A stretch of 64,000 nucleotides of DNA from assembly GCA_027886175.1 (NCBI GenBank), contig JAJNNQ010000006.1, positions 15,219,001 through 15,283,000 of the forward strand, written 5' to 3'. Under the pieces are notes generated by a model, which had not been told where the DNA came from, searched no databases, and saw only the letters and a program-made list of their open reading frames with translations. This DNA comes from Phylloscopus collybita. Its lineage: Eukaryota > Chordata > Aves > Passeriformes > Phylloscopidae. Both the position numbers and the translations under genes were made by a program. Below are positions 24,143 to 35,600 of the stretch, piece after piece. Every line of letters starts with the position of its first letter. Position 1 is the first letter of the stretch.

Positions 24143-24235
24143 CTGCCTGTCTCTTTCTTATTTCTCTCTCTTCTCTCATTTACTGTTAAATAAAATCTGC
24201 ATTACTGACTTCAGCACCTTATTTTGGGCAGAGGC
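23740..24235 (+). mobile_element. Probable ERV LTR with CT-rich tract
   Basis: The order of features is LTR-like. A 'gcataaaggtgatacctcca' block lies at about 23980-24000, 'gtggtggtgac' at about 24080, then a (TC)n tract, 'tactgttaaataaaatctgc' carrying AATAAA at 24189-24194, and an end near 'cttcagcacctta'. I recall a similar arrangement in songbird ERV LTRs, but the 5' edge and target duplication could not be placed. It could also be an old retroviral 3' region. Confidence 0.5.
24115..24142 (+). repeat. (TC)n microsatellite
   Basis: About 14 perfect TC units within a longer pyrimidine-rich stretch (about 24110-24178). Confidence 0.95.
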
Positions 24236-24239
24236 ATTT

Positions 24240-25835
24240 CTTAATAATCATAAGGAAAGGCTGAAAAGAATTAAGCTTTCGTTTTTCTAGTACATATAAA
24301 AAAGTAAGAGAAGCGATAGAGACCTTTTCTTCAGAAAAAGTACAAAAAACTCAAGAGTACATGTATAGCTTTGAGAATAATACTACAATCAGGTTTCTGG
24401 AAAAATAAATTCTACAAACTTCTGCACAGCTTCACAGGTTCATCCTACATTTTTTGCACTTTAAAATAGTAATCATGGAGATAGTCAGGAAAAGAGTTAT
24501 CTCGATTATCAAATCAAAATGCAGATATCTATCATCTGTATCTGCTATATGCCAAAGCAGATATTTATCTACATTATTTTTAATGTATTTTTAAATAAAA
24601 AGCCCTGACACACACTTATGTGTTTGATAGAATAGGCAAAGTTTGTTTTGATTCTTTGCTGTGTAATATTTTGAAATAAAATAGAAAACAACCCCTTATA
24701 ATTAATAATACTTTAAAAGGAGCACCAGAAAATCTTCACAACCATATAATAATTTATGTGTTATATAAGCTTATATAATTCCATGTGTCATGTAGAATTA
24801 TTGCATTCTGAAATTTGCAGATGGTTGCTTTGACTTCGGATTTTTAAAAAGTTACTTAAGAGTTTAAACATTGTAAGCAGTGACATGGAGTAAAGCTGTA
24901 TTTTGATGTAATGAAGATTATAAAACAATGTACATGCTGATCAGTGGGTTATCTGACCTGATTTTAACTTGTAATTCTCAATTTCTGTTGTTAATTATTT
25001 ATATACTAAAAGTGAAACATTTATTTCCTATTGTTTAGCATTAAAAACATTTAAAAACAATAAGGACGTTTGTAAATACTGTTATCTGCATGGAATAATA
25101 GGTCTTATCCTTATATAATTAGTTAAAAGAATTTAAAAAAATAGAACTTTTCTCAGAGAGAATATTAAGTAATTTATCACTATTATCTGGGAATTATCCT
25201 CAGCTGTTTCATTATTTGCAGAAACCGTTAACAAAAATTTAATGGTTCTTATAACTAAGTGAATTCATTCAAGAAATTATAGACATTTAAAGTAAGATTC
25301 ATGAATCTTATTCAATTCAGTAAATTCCTTTTATGCAAAAAAACCCCAAAACAGTTTGCAGTTCAAGAGTAGATTTGTGCTTGCTACATGGAGATAAATG
25401 GTTAAAGAGGCAAAGAAAAGGTGTAGACCGTCAAACAATTTAGTGAAACTAATTTTTTTCCTATAAAAATAACCTGGTAATATAGATTCACATCAAATAT
25501 GATGTTACCAGGAGAGTTCTTAGACTATATTATTAATAGAAATTGTTTGGAGACTTTTCCTTTAGTAGCCATCATTACACCTTTAACTACCTCTGAAGTT
25601 AGTCTTTAATAATGTAACTTTTGATTTCCTCATTTATTTACTGCATTTGAATAGACTTTTTTAGAATTTTTTTTAAGCACTCATTTTTTTAAGAGATTTT
25701 TTTATTTGATTACTACTGGTAACACTACTGAATAGTATTAATGATTGTTGTTTTAACTAATATTAGTACTCTTCTGTTCCATGAAAATTTTTTTTACCTC
25801 TACATTCAAGCTGCATCTACATACGTGGAAGCATT
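24240..25835. other. Unassigned, very AT-rich DNA
   Basis: No gene, array or named transposon seen. No open frame of note. Confidence 0.6.
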
Positions 25836-25837
25836 CT

Positions 25838-26050
25838 AGTTGTCTGGTTTTGTGCTGGGGGGCCTGGCCAGGATGATGAGACCCCACAGGGTGCCTGTTG
25901 CGTTGTACCTTTTCCAGAAAGCATTCCTTGAGTAGGCCTTCCCTGGTATTTTTCTTAGAAACATTAAGCTGAAGCCATATATGGAGTCAAGGTATAAAAT
26001 AACAGCTCTACTTTCTCTGTGCTGATGGATGGTGAGCTCTCCCACTAGAA
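25838..26050 (+). mobile_element. Possible LTR fragment (U3 to TATA)
   Basis: A GC-richer island in AT-rich DNA. It begins with an LTR-like 'tgtctggttttgtgctgggg', continues with 'gcctggccaggatgatgaga', and has a TATA box TATAAAA at 25993-25999 followed by 'cagctctactttctctgtgc'. This fits the upstream half of an LTR followed by the start of R, but no polyadenylation signal or 3' edge was found and I cannot name a family. Confidence 0.35.
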
Positions 26051-26059
26051 CAGGCTTTG

Positions 26060-27135
26060 CAATTGCTAGGAAAAATGCTGGTTAGCCCATACAAAATCAT
26101 GTCAGGGAGGATGACCTGGGCCAGCCTCTGAGCCTATTTTGTGGATTGGTTTAGTTTCAAGTCTTCCTGCAGAGACTCAGACCTATATTGGAAACAAAGA
26201 AATGTTGTGTACACACTTGGGAAAAGAAAACAAAAAAAAACAATACTGCCAATTTACCTAAATATCTATGACTGTCTTGCCTTTTTCCCTCCAGAGCCAT
26301 AGAATGGGAGGCAGGCGTGCCAGCTCTTACTATAGCATAAATCGCACATTTCCAAAAGTGCAGTCTTATTTGGTTCAAGGTAATTACCACATTTGAAGAA
26401 AGAAAACCTAGATATCCCCAGAGATTGTTTAAAAAATCAACTTCTGCATGTAGCTTAAATGCTGCTGTAATGATTGAAAATATTGTCCTTTTGTTTTCTA
26501 AGAATACTTACTTGAAAGAAACTTTTAAGAAGTTGAAAAACCCTTGTTATAATGTGGCAGTTTTCTCTTCTTCAGGTAAAAGCAGATTTTTATGCAGTAA
26601 CCTCTTGTCATAGTTTTAAGACACTTTCCTTACCTGGAGTGCAAAGCTTTTCAGAACCATCCACTAGTCCATATCTAATTATAGCAGTCTCTTATAAAAT
26701 ACATGCAACAAGAAAATAAGAGGCAGCTGAAACAAGCTCTGAAGAGATAAGCAATATTTGTAACCATTTTTTCAGACTACATAGCAAACAAGCGAATGAA
26801 CATAAAATACTAATACATTTAAACTCAGAAGAATTCCCTGTAATAAAGCAAAACTAGATTTTCCAGAATTATTGTTGAGGATCAGATCCATCCTTTGACT
26901 GCTGGAACTTTTACATATGCAGAGAATAAAACTCACTATGAATATTGAAATAACAGAAAATTAATGAATGGCAATACCATATCAAGCCTTAATTACAAAA
27001 TCCCTAAAAATGGATTGATTTTACATATGCTGTTTAGTTGTACAGTCACAGTGTTTGTCTCCATCCAATAACAGCGATCTGGAAATTCCTCAGAAAATTT
27101 TCTTTCTCTAACAAGTTTTAGGTAAAAATCCTGAA
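26060..27135. other. Unassigned AT-rich spacer
   Basis: No recognised gene or transposon. Minus-strand (26157-26390) and plus-strand (26425-26613) short frames lack recognisable domains. Confidence 0.55.
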
Positions 27136-27139
27136 CACT

Positions 27140-27420
27140 GTAAGACCATAGGATAATTCAATTGAGAAGGTACCTCAGGAGGTTTCGCGTCCACCCTCCT
27201 GTTCAAAGCAGGGGCAGCTCTGAGATAAGACCAAGTTACTCAGTGTTTTGTCCAATTGGATCTTAAAAATTATCAGCTTTCTTGGGAAAACCTGCTGCAC
27301 TGGCTGACTGCTTTCAAGGTGAAATTGTATTTTCATTCTCTGCCCATTGCTTCTCATCTTTCAACCATGCATCAGTGTCAAGGGCTTGACCTGGCTCCTT
27401 GCTGACCTTTAATGTTAGGA
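27140..27420 (-). mobile_element. CR1 LINE 3' end, minus strand
   Basis: Inverted CR1 tail. The left edge 'accataggataattcaattg' is a decayed form of the 'catagaat' terminus. It is followed by 'gttcaaagcaggggcagctc', 'agaccaagttactcagtg', 'ttgtccaattggatctt' and 'cttgctgacct'. The arrangement matches an older CR1 subfamily whose tail differs from the copy at 13335. Confidence 0.8.
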
Positions 27421-27424
27421 AATA

Positions 27425-28295
27425 CTAAATATACAGATAAATTATAAGAATATTTTATATTGGATCAACCTATGATTAAAACTGTAGATTCAATTCTGTT
27501 TGAGTTCCCAGTTATTCCTAATAAGTCTTTGAATTTTGGACTCAAACTCAAAATATTTTAATCTAACACAGGTGTATAAATAACTTCTTGGAAGACAAAA
27601 ATAGTTTTCTGAAACTGTAATGAAATCTTATTAAACATCTTTCATTCGTAAAGCCAAGATCTTTTTTCCTCCAGCTTCCTGTATGTAGAATAATAATTTG
27701 AGTGAGAAGAGATCTAGTTTCAATGCCCTCTGCCATGGGCAGGGGTGCCACCCACTAAAACAGGGCCCATGCAGCCTGGCCTTGACATCAACCCTGACTA
27801 GTTTAGAAAAAGGTTTCGGTTTTAACATAGAAAACATTGCCTTGGTTTTTTGGGTATTTTATTTTATTTTATTTTATTTTTTTTTTTTATTTTTTTTTTT
27901 AACACTGACTTTATCTTTGTAACTTTAGATCAAAAGATAAAGCGTGTAGGCAGAGAGTTAAGAATTTTTTTAATATCAAGGGTTCTTGACATCAAATATG
28001 GTCAAACCCCTATGATTATAACAGGACCAAGAACTAGTATATTACCTTGTTGTGTTTTTTTTTTTTTCTTTCTTTCTAATCCCAATCTTCTTATCTATAT
28101 ACTGAGTTGGTAAATATTTAAAAATTAAAGCCCTTCGTGGGTAAGTATTACTTCTTCCTGGTTAATTTCAGTAGTAAAGCTAAAATGACACTGAATGGGG
28201 TCCACAGGCTTCCATTGTGTCTTGTAGAAAATATGTTAAATTGTATTATTAATACATAACAGAATTTAAAGGAGAATGTGGGGGCCCTGGATATC
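27425..28295. other. Unassigned spacer with (ATTTT)n
   Basis: No gene or named transposon apart from the T-rich pentamer tract at 27855-27901 and a T run near 28056-28076. The Phe-rich open frames across these runs are artefacts. Confidence 0.6.
27855..27901 (+). repeat. (ATTTT)n / poly(T) tract
   Basis: About five ATTTT units grading into T runs. Confidence 0.9.
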
Positions 28296-28297
28296 AG

Positions 28298-28357
28298 GGG
28301 TTTTGCAACATTTTTAAGGTCCCTTTCAACCCAAGCCTCTCTGTGATCCTATGATGA
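28298..28357 (+). mobile_element. CR1 LINE 3' terminus, plus strand
   Basis: Short CR1 tail: 'aaggtccctttcaacccaag' followed by 'gatcctatgatgaat', the expected 3' terminal repeat type. Extreme 5' truncation is common for CR1. Confidence 0.75.
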
Positions 28358-28487
28358 ATCTACATTAGCAATTATAGCTTTTCTCATTGGACAGACTTAC
28401 AGCTTTTGGAATGACTTACAGCTTAAAATTACTTTTTCCACAGGTCATGTCAGCCGTTGTCAGGAATTCAAGTGAACCGAGATATCG

Positions 28488-29236
28488 TGTTGCATTGGGT
28501 CTGGCTGGGGTGGAGCTCATTTTCCCTTAGCAGTCCTCACAGTTCTGGGCTTTGCACTGGTGACAGAAAAGGTGCTGAAAACAGCCCAGTGCTTTGGGTA
28601 CTGCTGAGCAGCACTGGCATTGCATCAGGGCTGGCTCTCAGCATTGCCCCATCAAGGGGCTGGGTATGGGTGAGATCCTGGGAGGGGACACAGCCAGACC
28701 AGCTGACCCAAATTAATCAAAGCAATATTCCACACCATATGTTAACTCAGATATAAATTCTAAGGGAGGGAAGAATAGGGTGCATTTTTTATTCTATGAT
28801 GTTTTTCTTCCTGAGTGACCACTACCTGTGCTGAAGCCCTGCTTCCTGGGAAGTGGCTGAATATCATTCACTGGTGGGAAGTACAGATTCATTTTTCCCC
28901 TCTGCTTATGTAAACTTTCACTTTTTCTTTTCCTTTTCTTTTCTTTTCTTTTCTTTTCTTTTCTTTTCTTTTCTTTTCTTTTCTTTTCTTTTCTTTTCTT
29001 TTCTTCTCTTCTCTTCTCTTCTCTTCTCTTCTCTTTTCTCTTTTCTCTTTTCTCTTTTCTCTTTTCTCTTTTCTCTTTTCTTTCCATTCCATTCCATTCC
29101 ATTCCATTCCATTCCATTCCCTTGTCTCAATCTACAAGTTGTTTTCCATCTTCTTTTCTCTTCTGTCCCACTGGGAAGGGAAGTGACAGAGCAGGTTGGT
29201 GGACACCTGATGCCCAGATGAGCTTAACACACTGCA
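28488..29236 (+). mobile_element. ERVL-like solo LTR with large simple-repeat expansion
   Basis: The 5' edge is 'tgttgcattgggtctggctg', followed by 'agctcattttccc' and 'tactgctgagcagcactggc'. The U3 core is decayed ('caaagcaatattccacacc'). Then come 'ttcctgggaagtggctga' and, near the end, 'ctgtcccactgggaaggga' and 'agcttaacacactgca'. About 200 bases of pentanucleotide repeat (28921-29120) sit where other copies have a short T-rich segment before the 'ctcaacc' block. Without that array the LTR would be about 550 bp, a normal size for the family. Confidence 0.8.
28921..29120 (+). repeat. Compound pentanucleotide array (TTTTC)n(TTCTC)n(TTTTCTC)n(CCATT)n
   Basis: Four blocks in order: TTTTC units (about 28932-29003), TTCTC units (about 29004-29033), 7-base TTTTCTC units (about 29034-29082), and CCATT units, GGAAT on the other strand (about 29083-29120). 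The plus strand is almost pure pyrimidine until the last block. Open frames on both strands are long only because the units lack stop codons; the peptides are Lys/Glu/Arg- or Phe/Ser/Leu-rich repeats. Confidence 0.95.
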
Positions 29237-31320
29237 CATGTATATTTTCTTTCTCTTCTGAAAAGAGAATCTTAACTGCTGTCTTGCCATCTGAACTCCT
29301 CCAAAGACAAAAAAATAGTGTTTCTTTATAACTTTTCTAAAATCAGTAGGTCATTTTAGAGGGTGAGATGGATCATCCTGTTTAAATATAAGTGTCAATA
29401 TGTTGATGTATAGAAGAAAATTATTCCACAGACATTCCCTTGTTAATTCAGGCAGGTCATTATTTTCCATTTCTATTTCTGTTACTAGATGAGCTTCTGT
29501 GAAGGCTCTGTGGCTGCAGTGAATATGCTCTGTGAATATCAATGTCTGCTTGATCTTGAAGGTTATTACCGGGTACCATTAATGTCAAAAATGTTTTGCA
29601 TATATCTCCATGTCAACCATTCTGCTTAAATAGACTCTTATTTCATAGTTGTTATCTTTACTTGTATATGTTTTAGTTTTGAAATAATACATCATGTAAC
29701 TATTTTCTTTGTTTAGTGAATTACAGCACAAACACAAGTAACTCAATAAGTAGAAAGCAGTATCCTCTTGGCTAACTGCTTTGTTATTATAAGGAGTTTT
29801 GTTTCCTTATTTCATACCCATGCACAGAAGGGACATAAAATTCTGATTTTTTCTGGAATTTGTCACACTTAAACAGATACCTATATTTAAAATAATTATC
29901 ATAGACTCCCATTATTCTCAAGAGAGAGGAAATAGGCATATCTAGGGAGAAATTCTTCTCATCTGTTACATTACAGGGAGAAGGCTATCATGTTCTTTTA
30001 AAGCTCGTCTTTTAGGGGTATGGACTGAGATGATGTTGAGATGTAAATGTCTCCAGAGAGAGTATCTACACATGGCCAGAAGAAAACTGAAAAGTCTGAA
30101 ATAGTGGCACTGAATAGTCTGAATAGTGCTACTATTGAGGCATAGTGCATTTTTTTTCTTTGAAGAAAAGCTAAAACTTATCTAACATAATTAAAAAAAA
30201 ATCCTGCTTTTGCATTTTAATCGTAAGGTAAAGGGAAAATGTATCATGTGTAAATTGAATTAAACAGGAATGAAAGAAAGCTAGACACATGAGATTATGT
30301 CTGAATGCTCCATAGTGATATAATAAGTTTTTTACTTCCCTATGCATTCAAGATGTAGAATATAACCTACCTGACCCCATATTGAGCTCAGAGGATAAAA
30401 CATAGGGGAACAACAACAACAACAAAGTGCTCTATGAAGTAACAAGTGCCAGTGACTGCAGTAGAAGTTGAAGCCCATTTAAATATACCTTTTCCCGTAT
30501 ATAAACTTGCCTTGTGTTACTTTTAAGGATCTCCTCCATGTTCAAATCTGCTGATAGTCACACTGTAATCTGCTGTGCTGAACAGGAGGCAATATTCAGG
30601 AGAATTTCTTGCTGCGTTTTGAAGGTTTCTAAAGTGCAGACAGGTTTCATTGTTCTGTGACTGACCTAGTCAAATCCATTAGTATCATTTAGTTTGGTAA
30701 CACATCATGAAACCATATAGACATACAAGATATTTCCACTGATGTCACCCACATTTAGAGCAGATAAAATGTCTGAGTAACTCCATGTAATGTCTCCTAG
30801 AAAAGCAATATAGATTTGTGCAGCCAAATGCTTTTAGCTGCGCACTCTTAAGATTTTTGTTAAGACGGGCCAGTAAATTTATGAAAGAAGTAGACTATAT
30901 CAGGTTATTTTATTGATAGATTAATACCATATAACAAATTAAAAAAAATACTAATAAGAATTTATTTTATGGGATGACAAGATTTTGCAATTTGTTGGTA
31001 AAATTAAGCATCCTTCTGAAAACAACGAAAAAGAAAAAAATCCTAAATCAGTACCATAGGCTATTAACCATGAAGTGTGAGAGTAAATATGAAGGATACA
31101 GGGAGATGACTCAAATTTTTGATCTGTTAGATATATTAAAAAGTAGTCTTTTCCTTTCTTCATTATATTTAAAAATTCTGCCTATAATTTCTGTAAGCAA
31201 AAAAGTCAGTTATCTTCACACATCATAAGGAACAAATTAAAGATTATGTCAAATGTAATGTTGATGTTGGAAGACAGAGCATTTAAAGAGAATGAAACAT
31301 TCTTTTGAAACTATTATGAG
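29237..31320. other. Unassigned AT-rich DNA
   Basis: No gene or named transposon. A short AAC run is at about 30410-30425. Confidence 0.6.
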
Positions 31321-31326
31321 GTAACT
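31321..31326 (+). repeat. Target-site duplication (GTAACT), left copy
   Basis: GTAACT directly before the TG of the LTR; a perfect match to 31697-31702. Confidence 0.9.
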
Positions 31327-31460
31327 TGTTGTATCCCTCTGGGGAGGTTTACCCCAGAAGGAGCCCCAAAGCTGTAACTGTGTGATGTGACCCTACCTTC
31401 CCCTGCTATCTCTGACAAATTGGCTCAGTGCCAGCTTATCTATCCTGGGACAGAGGGTCT

Positions 31461-31468
31461 ACATAAAC
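31461..31468 (+). promoter_or_regulatory. TATA-like box of ERVK-like LTR
   Basis: ACATAAAC in 'gtctacataaacccc', about 90 bases ahead of the polyadenylation signal. Confidence 0.55.
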
Positions 31469-31551
31469 CCCTGTTCTTCCTGGTTCGCTCTCTTTACCTC
31501 GTGCTCTTTTACCTCCCTGGCTGCCTCTCTTGCCCCTGGAATCCCTTCAAG

Positions 31552-31557
31552 AATAAA
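31552..31557 (+). promoter_or_regulatory. AATAAA polyadenylation signal of ERVK-like LTR
   Basis: AATAAA followed by GCCTTGG, at the end of the presumed R region. Confidence 0.7.
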
Positions 31558-31696
31558 GCCTTGGAACAATCTTAGGTAAGGAGCCTCTTTGGGTCTCTTC
31601 CCCTTTTCCTGATATAATCCTAGCCCAAAGCCCTCTAGAATCTGAGTTAGCAATCGGGGTATAGGAGGAGGGCAGAGGGACGGGGATAAAATATCA

Positions 31697-31702
31697 GTAA
31701 CT
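31697..31702 (+). repeat. Target-site duplication (GTAACT), right copy
   Basis: GTAACT directly after the LTR's terminal CA. Confidence 0.9.
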
Positions 31703-32099
31703 AGGCCATTTACAGTTGTTAAGGAATTGGTCTGTCATTCTTTTGTGAACTCATAAAAGTAATTGGTGGGAGTTATTAAGTGAACATGAGTCCATAGACT
31801 AAAACAAAGGCCTTGAAGTTTTTCTAACTCTCTACTGGTTTATTTCTTTTGTTGATACACAAATATCCCAGCATATAACATGCATCAACTAGTTAAAAAA
31901 ATAGTACATATATACTTGAGAGAGATGAAGGCTTACTTCTAGTTTGCTACTGACATTACCATTATTTGAAGTCCTTTGTGTCATATATTCCTTTATATGA
32001 TACTGCTAGGCCATCCAAGTGTGTTTGAGCTATGCTTAGTCACGTTTCCTATCTGCATGTATTCCTGAAACAAATGTCCTTAGAATTAACAGGAGCTCA
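31703..32099. other. Unassigned AT-rich spacer between two LTRs
   Basis: No gene or repeat recognised. Confidence 0.6.
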
Positions 32100-32691
32100 T
32101 GTCATGGTTTTAGGTCCAGCTGAAAATTAAACACCACGCCCAGCAACCTCTCCTCCCCACCCCCAGTAGAATGGAGAGGAGAATCAGAGTAAAACGTGTA
32201 TGTCAAGATAAGAACAGTTTCATAACTGAAAATTGAAAATTAAGTACTATTACAATTTAGTAATAATAGTAAATTATGATGATAATAATAATTACAATAA
32301 CATGGAAACAAGCAAGTGATGCATGATGCTGTTGCTCACCCCCTGCTGACTGACTCCAGACACCCCTTCCTGAACCCAGATCAGTTCCTCTTCCAGGTTA
32401 CTCCCCTCAGTTTATATTCCAAGCATGATGTCTGTGGTGCGAAACATCCCTTTGGACAGTTTGGATCACCTCTCCCAACTATGCTCCCTTCCAGTTTCCT
32501 TTGCATAGGTCCTCACTGGCAGAGCATGAGACAAGGAAGGACAAAGAGTCCTTGGTTTAGGAGAAACATGACTTAGCAAAACCCAAGACATCAGTGTGTT
32601 ATTAGCATCACTCTCATTCCAAATCCAAAACACAACCCTGTAACAGCTACTGAAAATAAATTATCTCTATCCCAGGTTAAACTAGAACACA
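32100..32691 (-). mobile_element. ERVL-like solo LTR, minus strand
   Basis: Inverted copy of about 592 bp. It begins 'tgtcatggttttaggtccag' and 'acaccacgcccagcaacc', then has 'gagaggagaatcagag'. The segment at about 32205-32310 is AT-rich with ATAATA units, and 'cccagttt'-type sequence is replaced. 'catccctttggacagtttgg' is the inverted U3 core, followed by 'ccaaatccaaaacacaaccc' and 'ctctatcccaggttaaacta'. No matching 5-bp flanks were found. Confidence 0.85.
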
Positions 32692-35600
32692 CATTAAGGA
32701 GAGCAAACAAACAAGGAAAACACATCCAAGAGTCTTTTGAGAAACTAATCCACTGGACTGAAGGTTTACAGATAAAAGGAGATCAGTTTTGGTAGAGAAC
32801 TATCAAAATCTACCAGTAACTAGTAAAAATATTTTAAAAACTTTAAAAAAATATAGAAAGCTATTGACCAAAGAAACTGCAAAAGATATGAAAGCAAAGT
32901 GGTAACTTGAGCCTTTATTTGGATGACATAACTGGGAAAATTACTATTTTTAGTCAGTGATATCCAAGTAGATGTGCATTACAAATCCAGATAAAAGGTG
33001 AAAACAATCAGCTGAGTGTAGCTGAACCTCCTTAGGCAGGGCCCTCTAGCTAAGTTACACTAGATCTATTCCTGGATTTTACTTAAAGGTATTAGTGCTG
33101 AAAATAAATATTAATCTTCAAAATCACTCACAAATTTCAGAAAGTTCACTTGAGAATTATTATTTCTCTCTAGAAAAGATAAGGCATTTTGCTACCATAC
33201 ACCAGCTGCTAATAAACATAAAAGCATTTGAGATTATGTCTGAAGCAGTGTTTGAACTGTTTTATAGGACTGCTTTTAGCAATGTGCATGCTGCTGTTAC
33301 TTTCAGCATGTGGTAATAGCTATTTGCCATGTATGGAAGTTTGGTGATGTTCTTTTGTTCAAAACATATGCTCATTTGCTTATGGAACAAAGCTTTCTGT
33401 GCTTTAAATGGCTCTTTCATGAGGCTGGTCAGAGTAGACAAAGGAGGGAGTGGAAATTGTTCAATATATGAATACTCCTTTGGCCAAAATTGCATATTTT
33501 TGATTTAGTTTTAATTTTTTCTGCTTCGTTGGTTGTTTGTTTTGTTTTTTTTTCTGTTTGAAATCAGACTACTATTCTGGTTCTCTTCTCAACTTCACTT
33601 TTTATCAATACTATGTTTCTAGCAGATTTATTGCCTACTGGTTAAGTAGGAATAGAAAATAGCCTAAAGGAACAAAAAAAAATTACACTGGGTTTGATGA
33701 ATTATTATATCTTTTGGGGTGAAACTTACTATTCCTGTTTTTCTGGTTCTGTGTCACTATCTAGGAGTAACGAAATGATTATGTATTTCTCCCTCAGTTC
33801 AGGATGGTCCATTTGTACTAGCTGGTGTGGGATGTGAAGAGAAAATGCCTTCTCTTGACACGTTTCCAGAGAGTGAGCTTCCCAGATGTCAGGAACAGAA
33901 AATAGATGTAGAACAGAGCCCAAAGAGGGCGACTATCTTGTGAAAAAAATGCAGAATGTGACTTTCTTCTTCTTCTACCTTTACAAACAAAAATCCTTTT
34001 GTGATACGATTTTTAAAATTTGTATTTCTTACACTGATTGGAATATGCTACCATATTAATGATCCCATATTTAACATCACAGTATATTACATATAGTGTA
34101 TGCAAAATATCATAGGCTTACATTCACAGTTGAATATCCACTTTGTATCAATTTTGCAGTGCATGTTTTTTATTTACTTTTGTGCTTCTCTAAATTAATA
34201 TCTTTTTTTAGTGTATTTTTTATGACAAATGGCAAATTTTACATGAATGTTCATCATTTTCAACTCTTGATATGCAACTGTAAAAACCAGGTTTTGTAAG
34301 TTATTGATGAGTTCAATGTTGAGTAAATAACTACAGCGGGAAAAAAACAAGTAAGATGTGTTTGCTGACAGAAAATATATTTTAGCAGCAGGGGAGACAA
34401 ATCTGCTAGTCAGGTGACAGAAATTTTTGTAAGAACACAAACTATATCTGACTGTGAAAAGAAAAATATGTGGTGGCTTTCTTTTTTTTTTTATTTTTTT
34501 CTCCCACCCTCAGAAAGCAATGTGGGAAGATGCTACAGGAATTCTATGAAACAATCCATTTTATATGTCATAAATACCAAATACTACTGTCTTTCAAGTA
34601 CTAGAGACACAAAAGTAGTTATTCTCATGATGCCAGAAAGTCCCATTCAGTGCTGTGGGGAAAAGAAGAAAGGAAAAAACAGTTTTGAAGACAGTGATGG
34701 GGAGCAAAGGAATTTACACAGCAGGTATTACCTGAGTTTCTGTAAAAGATAGCTTTTGTATAAACCCTTCAGCACACAGAAAAAAATATGTGGCAGCATA
34801 AAAGACAGAAGCAAACCATTTCCCAAATACTTTTTCAGAACATGGACCTAAGAGAAAAAAAAAATATGTCTAAAATACAATGCTTAGGTGTTTAGGATCT
34901 TGGAGCAAATTGGAGCAGTACTGACATTTTTTTCCTACATGATTTCATGACAGATAAAACCCACTTACATTGATAAAGTTAATGAATTACTTCCTTATGA
35001 CAAGAAATTATGTACACTGGCACTAGAATTCATAAAATATGATACTGAACAGAATAAAGGTCTGTTCTGATTCCATGTGGCAACCCTTATGCCTGAAATT
35101 GCTGAAGTCTTGACTGTTTGAGGTTACTTCAAAATTTGTGTCTTATAATTTATCGACAGCAGTTAAATTAAACATGTAAACATAATTAGAAAAGACTCCA
35201 ATAGGCAACATTCTAATTAAGAAGCTGCTTAAAAAAAACCTAGAAAATTTTGAAGAAAAAGTTTTGCTTTTGAAGAAAATTAGGCATGCAACACTGACAT
35301 TTTTATAACACAAAAGTTTCCACTTTAAATAACTCTTGCAATTTTCTCCACTGCCCATCAAACCTGGACAAAATGAAAATGGTTGGTCCTACTTTTTTTA
35401 CTTAGGTGCCAGGACCACCAATTCACTCTGGGCAGAACTGACCAATGACATGATACATGCTGCTAAAATATTAAAATTATGCCTTACGTATCCTCTGTAC
35501 ATGTATTTCAGATGCAATTAAAAATACCTTCATTTCACGGGTGATTACTTTTTCCTGGCAGCAAATTTATAATTCATTAAATATAAGAATGTAGCCTGAT

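Larger units (their letters stand above)
31327..31696 (+). mobile_element. ERVK-like solo LTR, plus strand
   Basis: A compact 370-bp LTR that starts TGTTGTATCCC and ends AAATATCA. It is flanked by a perfect 6-bp direct repeat, GTAACT, typical of ERVK/beta- or alpharetrovirus-like integration. It has a TATA-like ACATAAAC at 31461-31468 and AATAAA at 31552-31557 ('aagaataaagccttgg'), so U3, R and U5 are in plus orientation. It is GC-richer than its surroundings and carries no internal retroviral sequence. The perfect duplication suggests it is younger than the ERVL-like copies. Short open frames on both strands are incidental. Confidence 0.9.

Noticed and set aside
28921..29120. CRISPR-like or satellite array
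   Set aside because: There are no spacers; units are 5-7 bases in direct contact, so it is a microsatellite array. The GGAAT block is too short to be a centromere-type satellite.
28794..29221. Several overlapping open frames of 70-122 codons on both strands
   Set aside because: They are translations of the pentanucleotide array (Lys/Glu/Arg or Phe/Ser/Leu repeats) and exist because the units lack stops.
34414..34752. 112-codon plus-strand frame
   Set aside because: Crosses a T-rich run and shows no recognisable domain; such a length is expected by chance in 64 kb.
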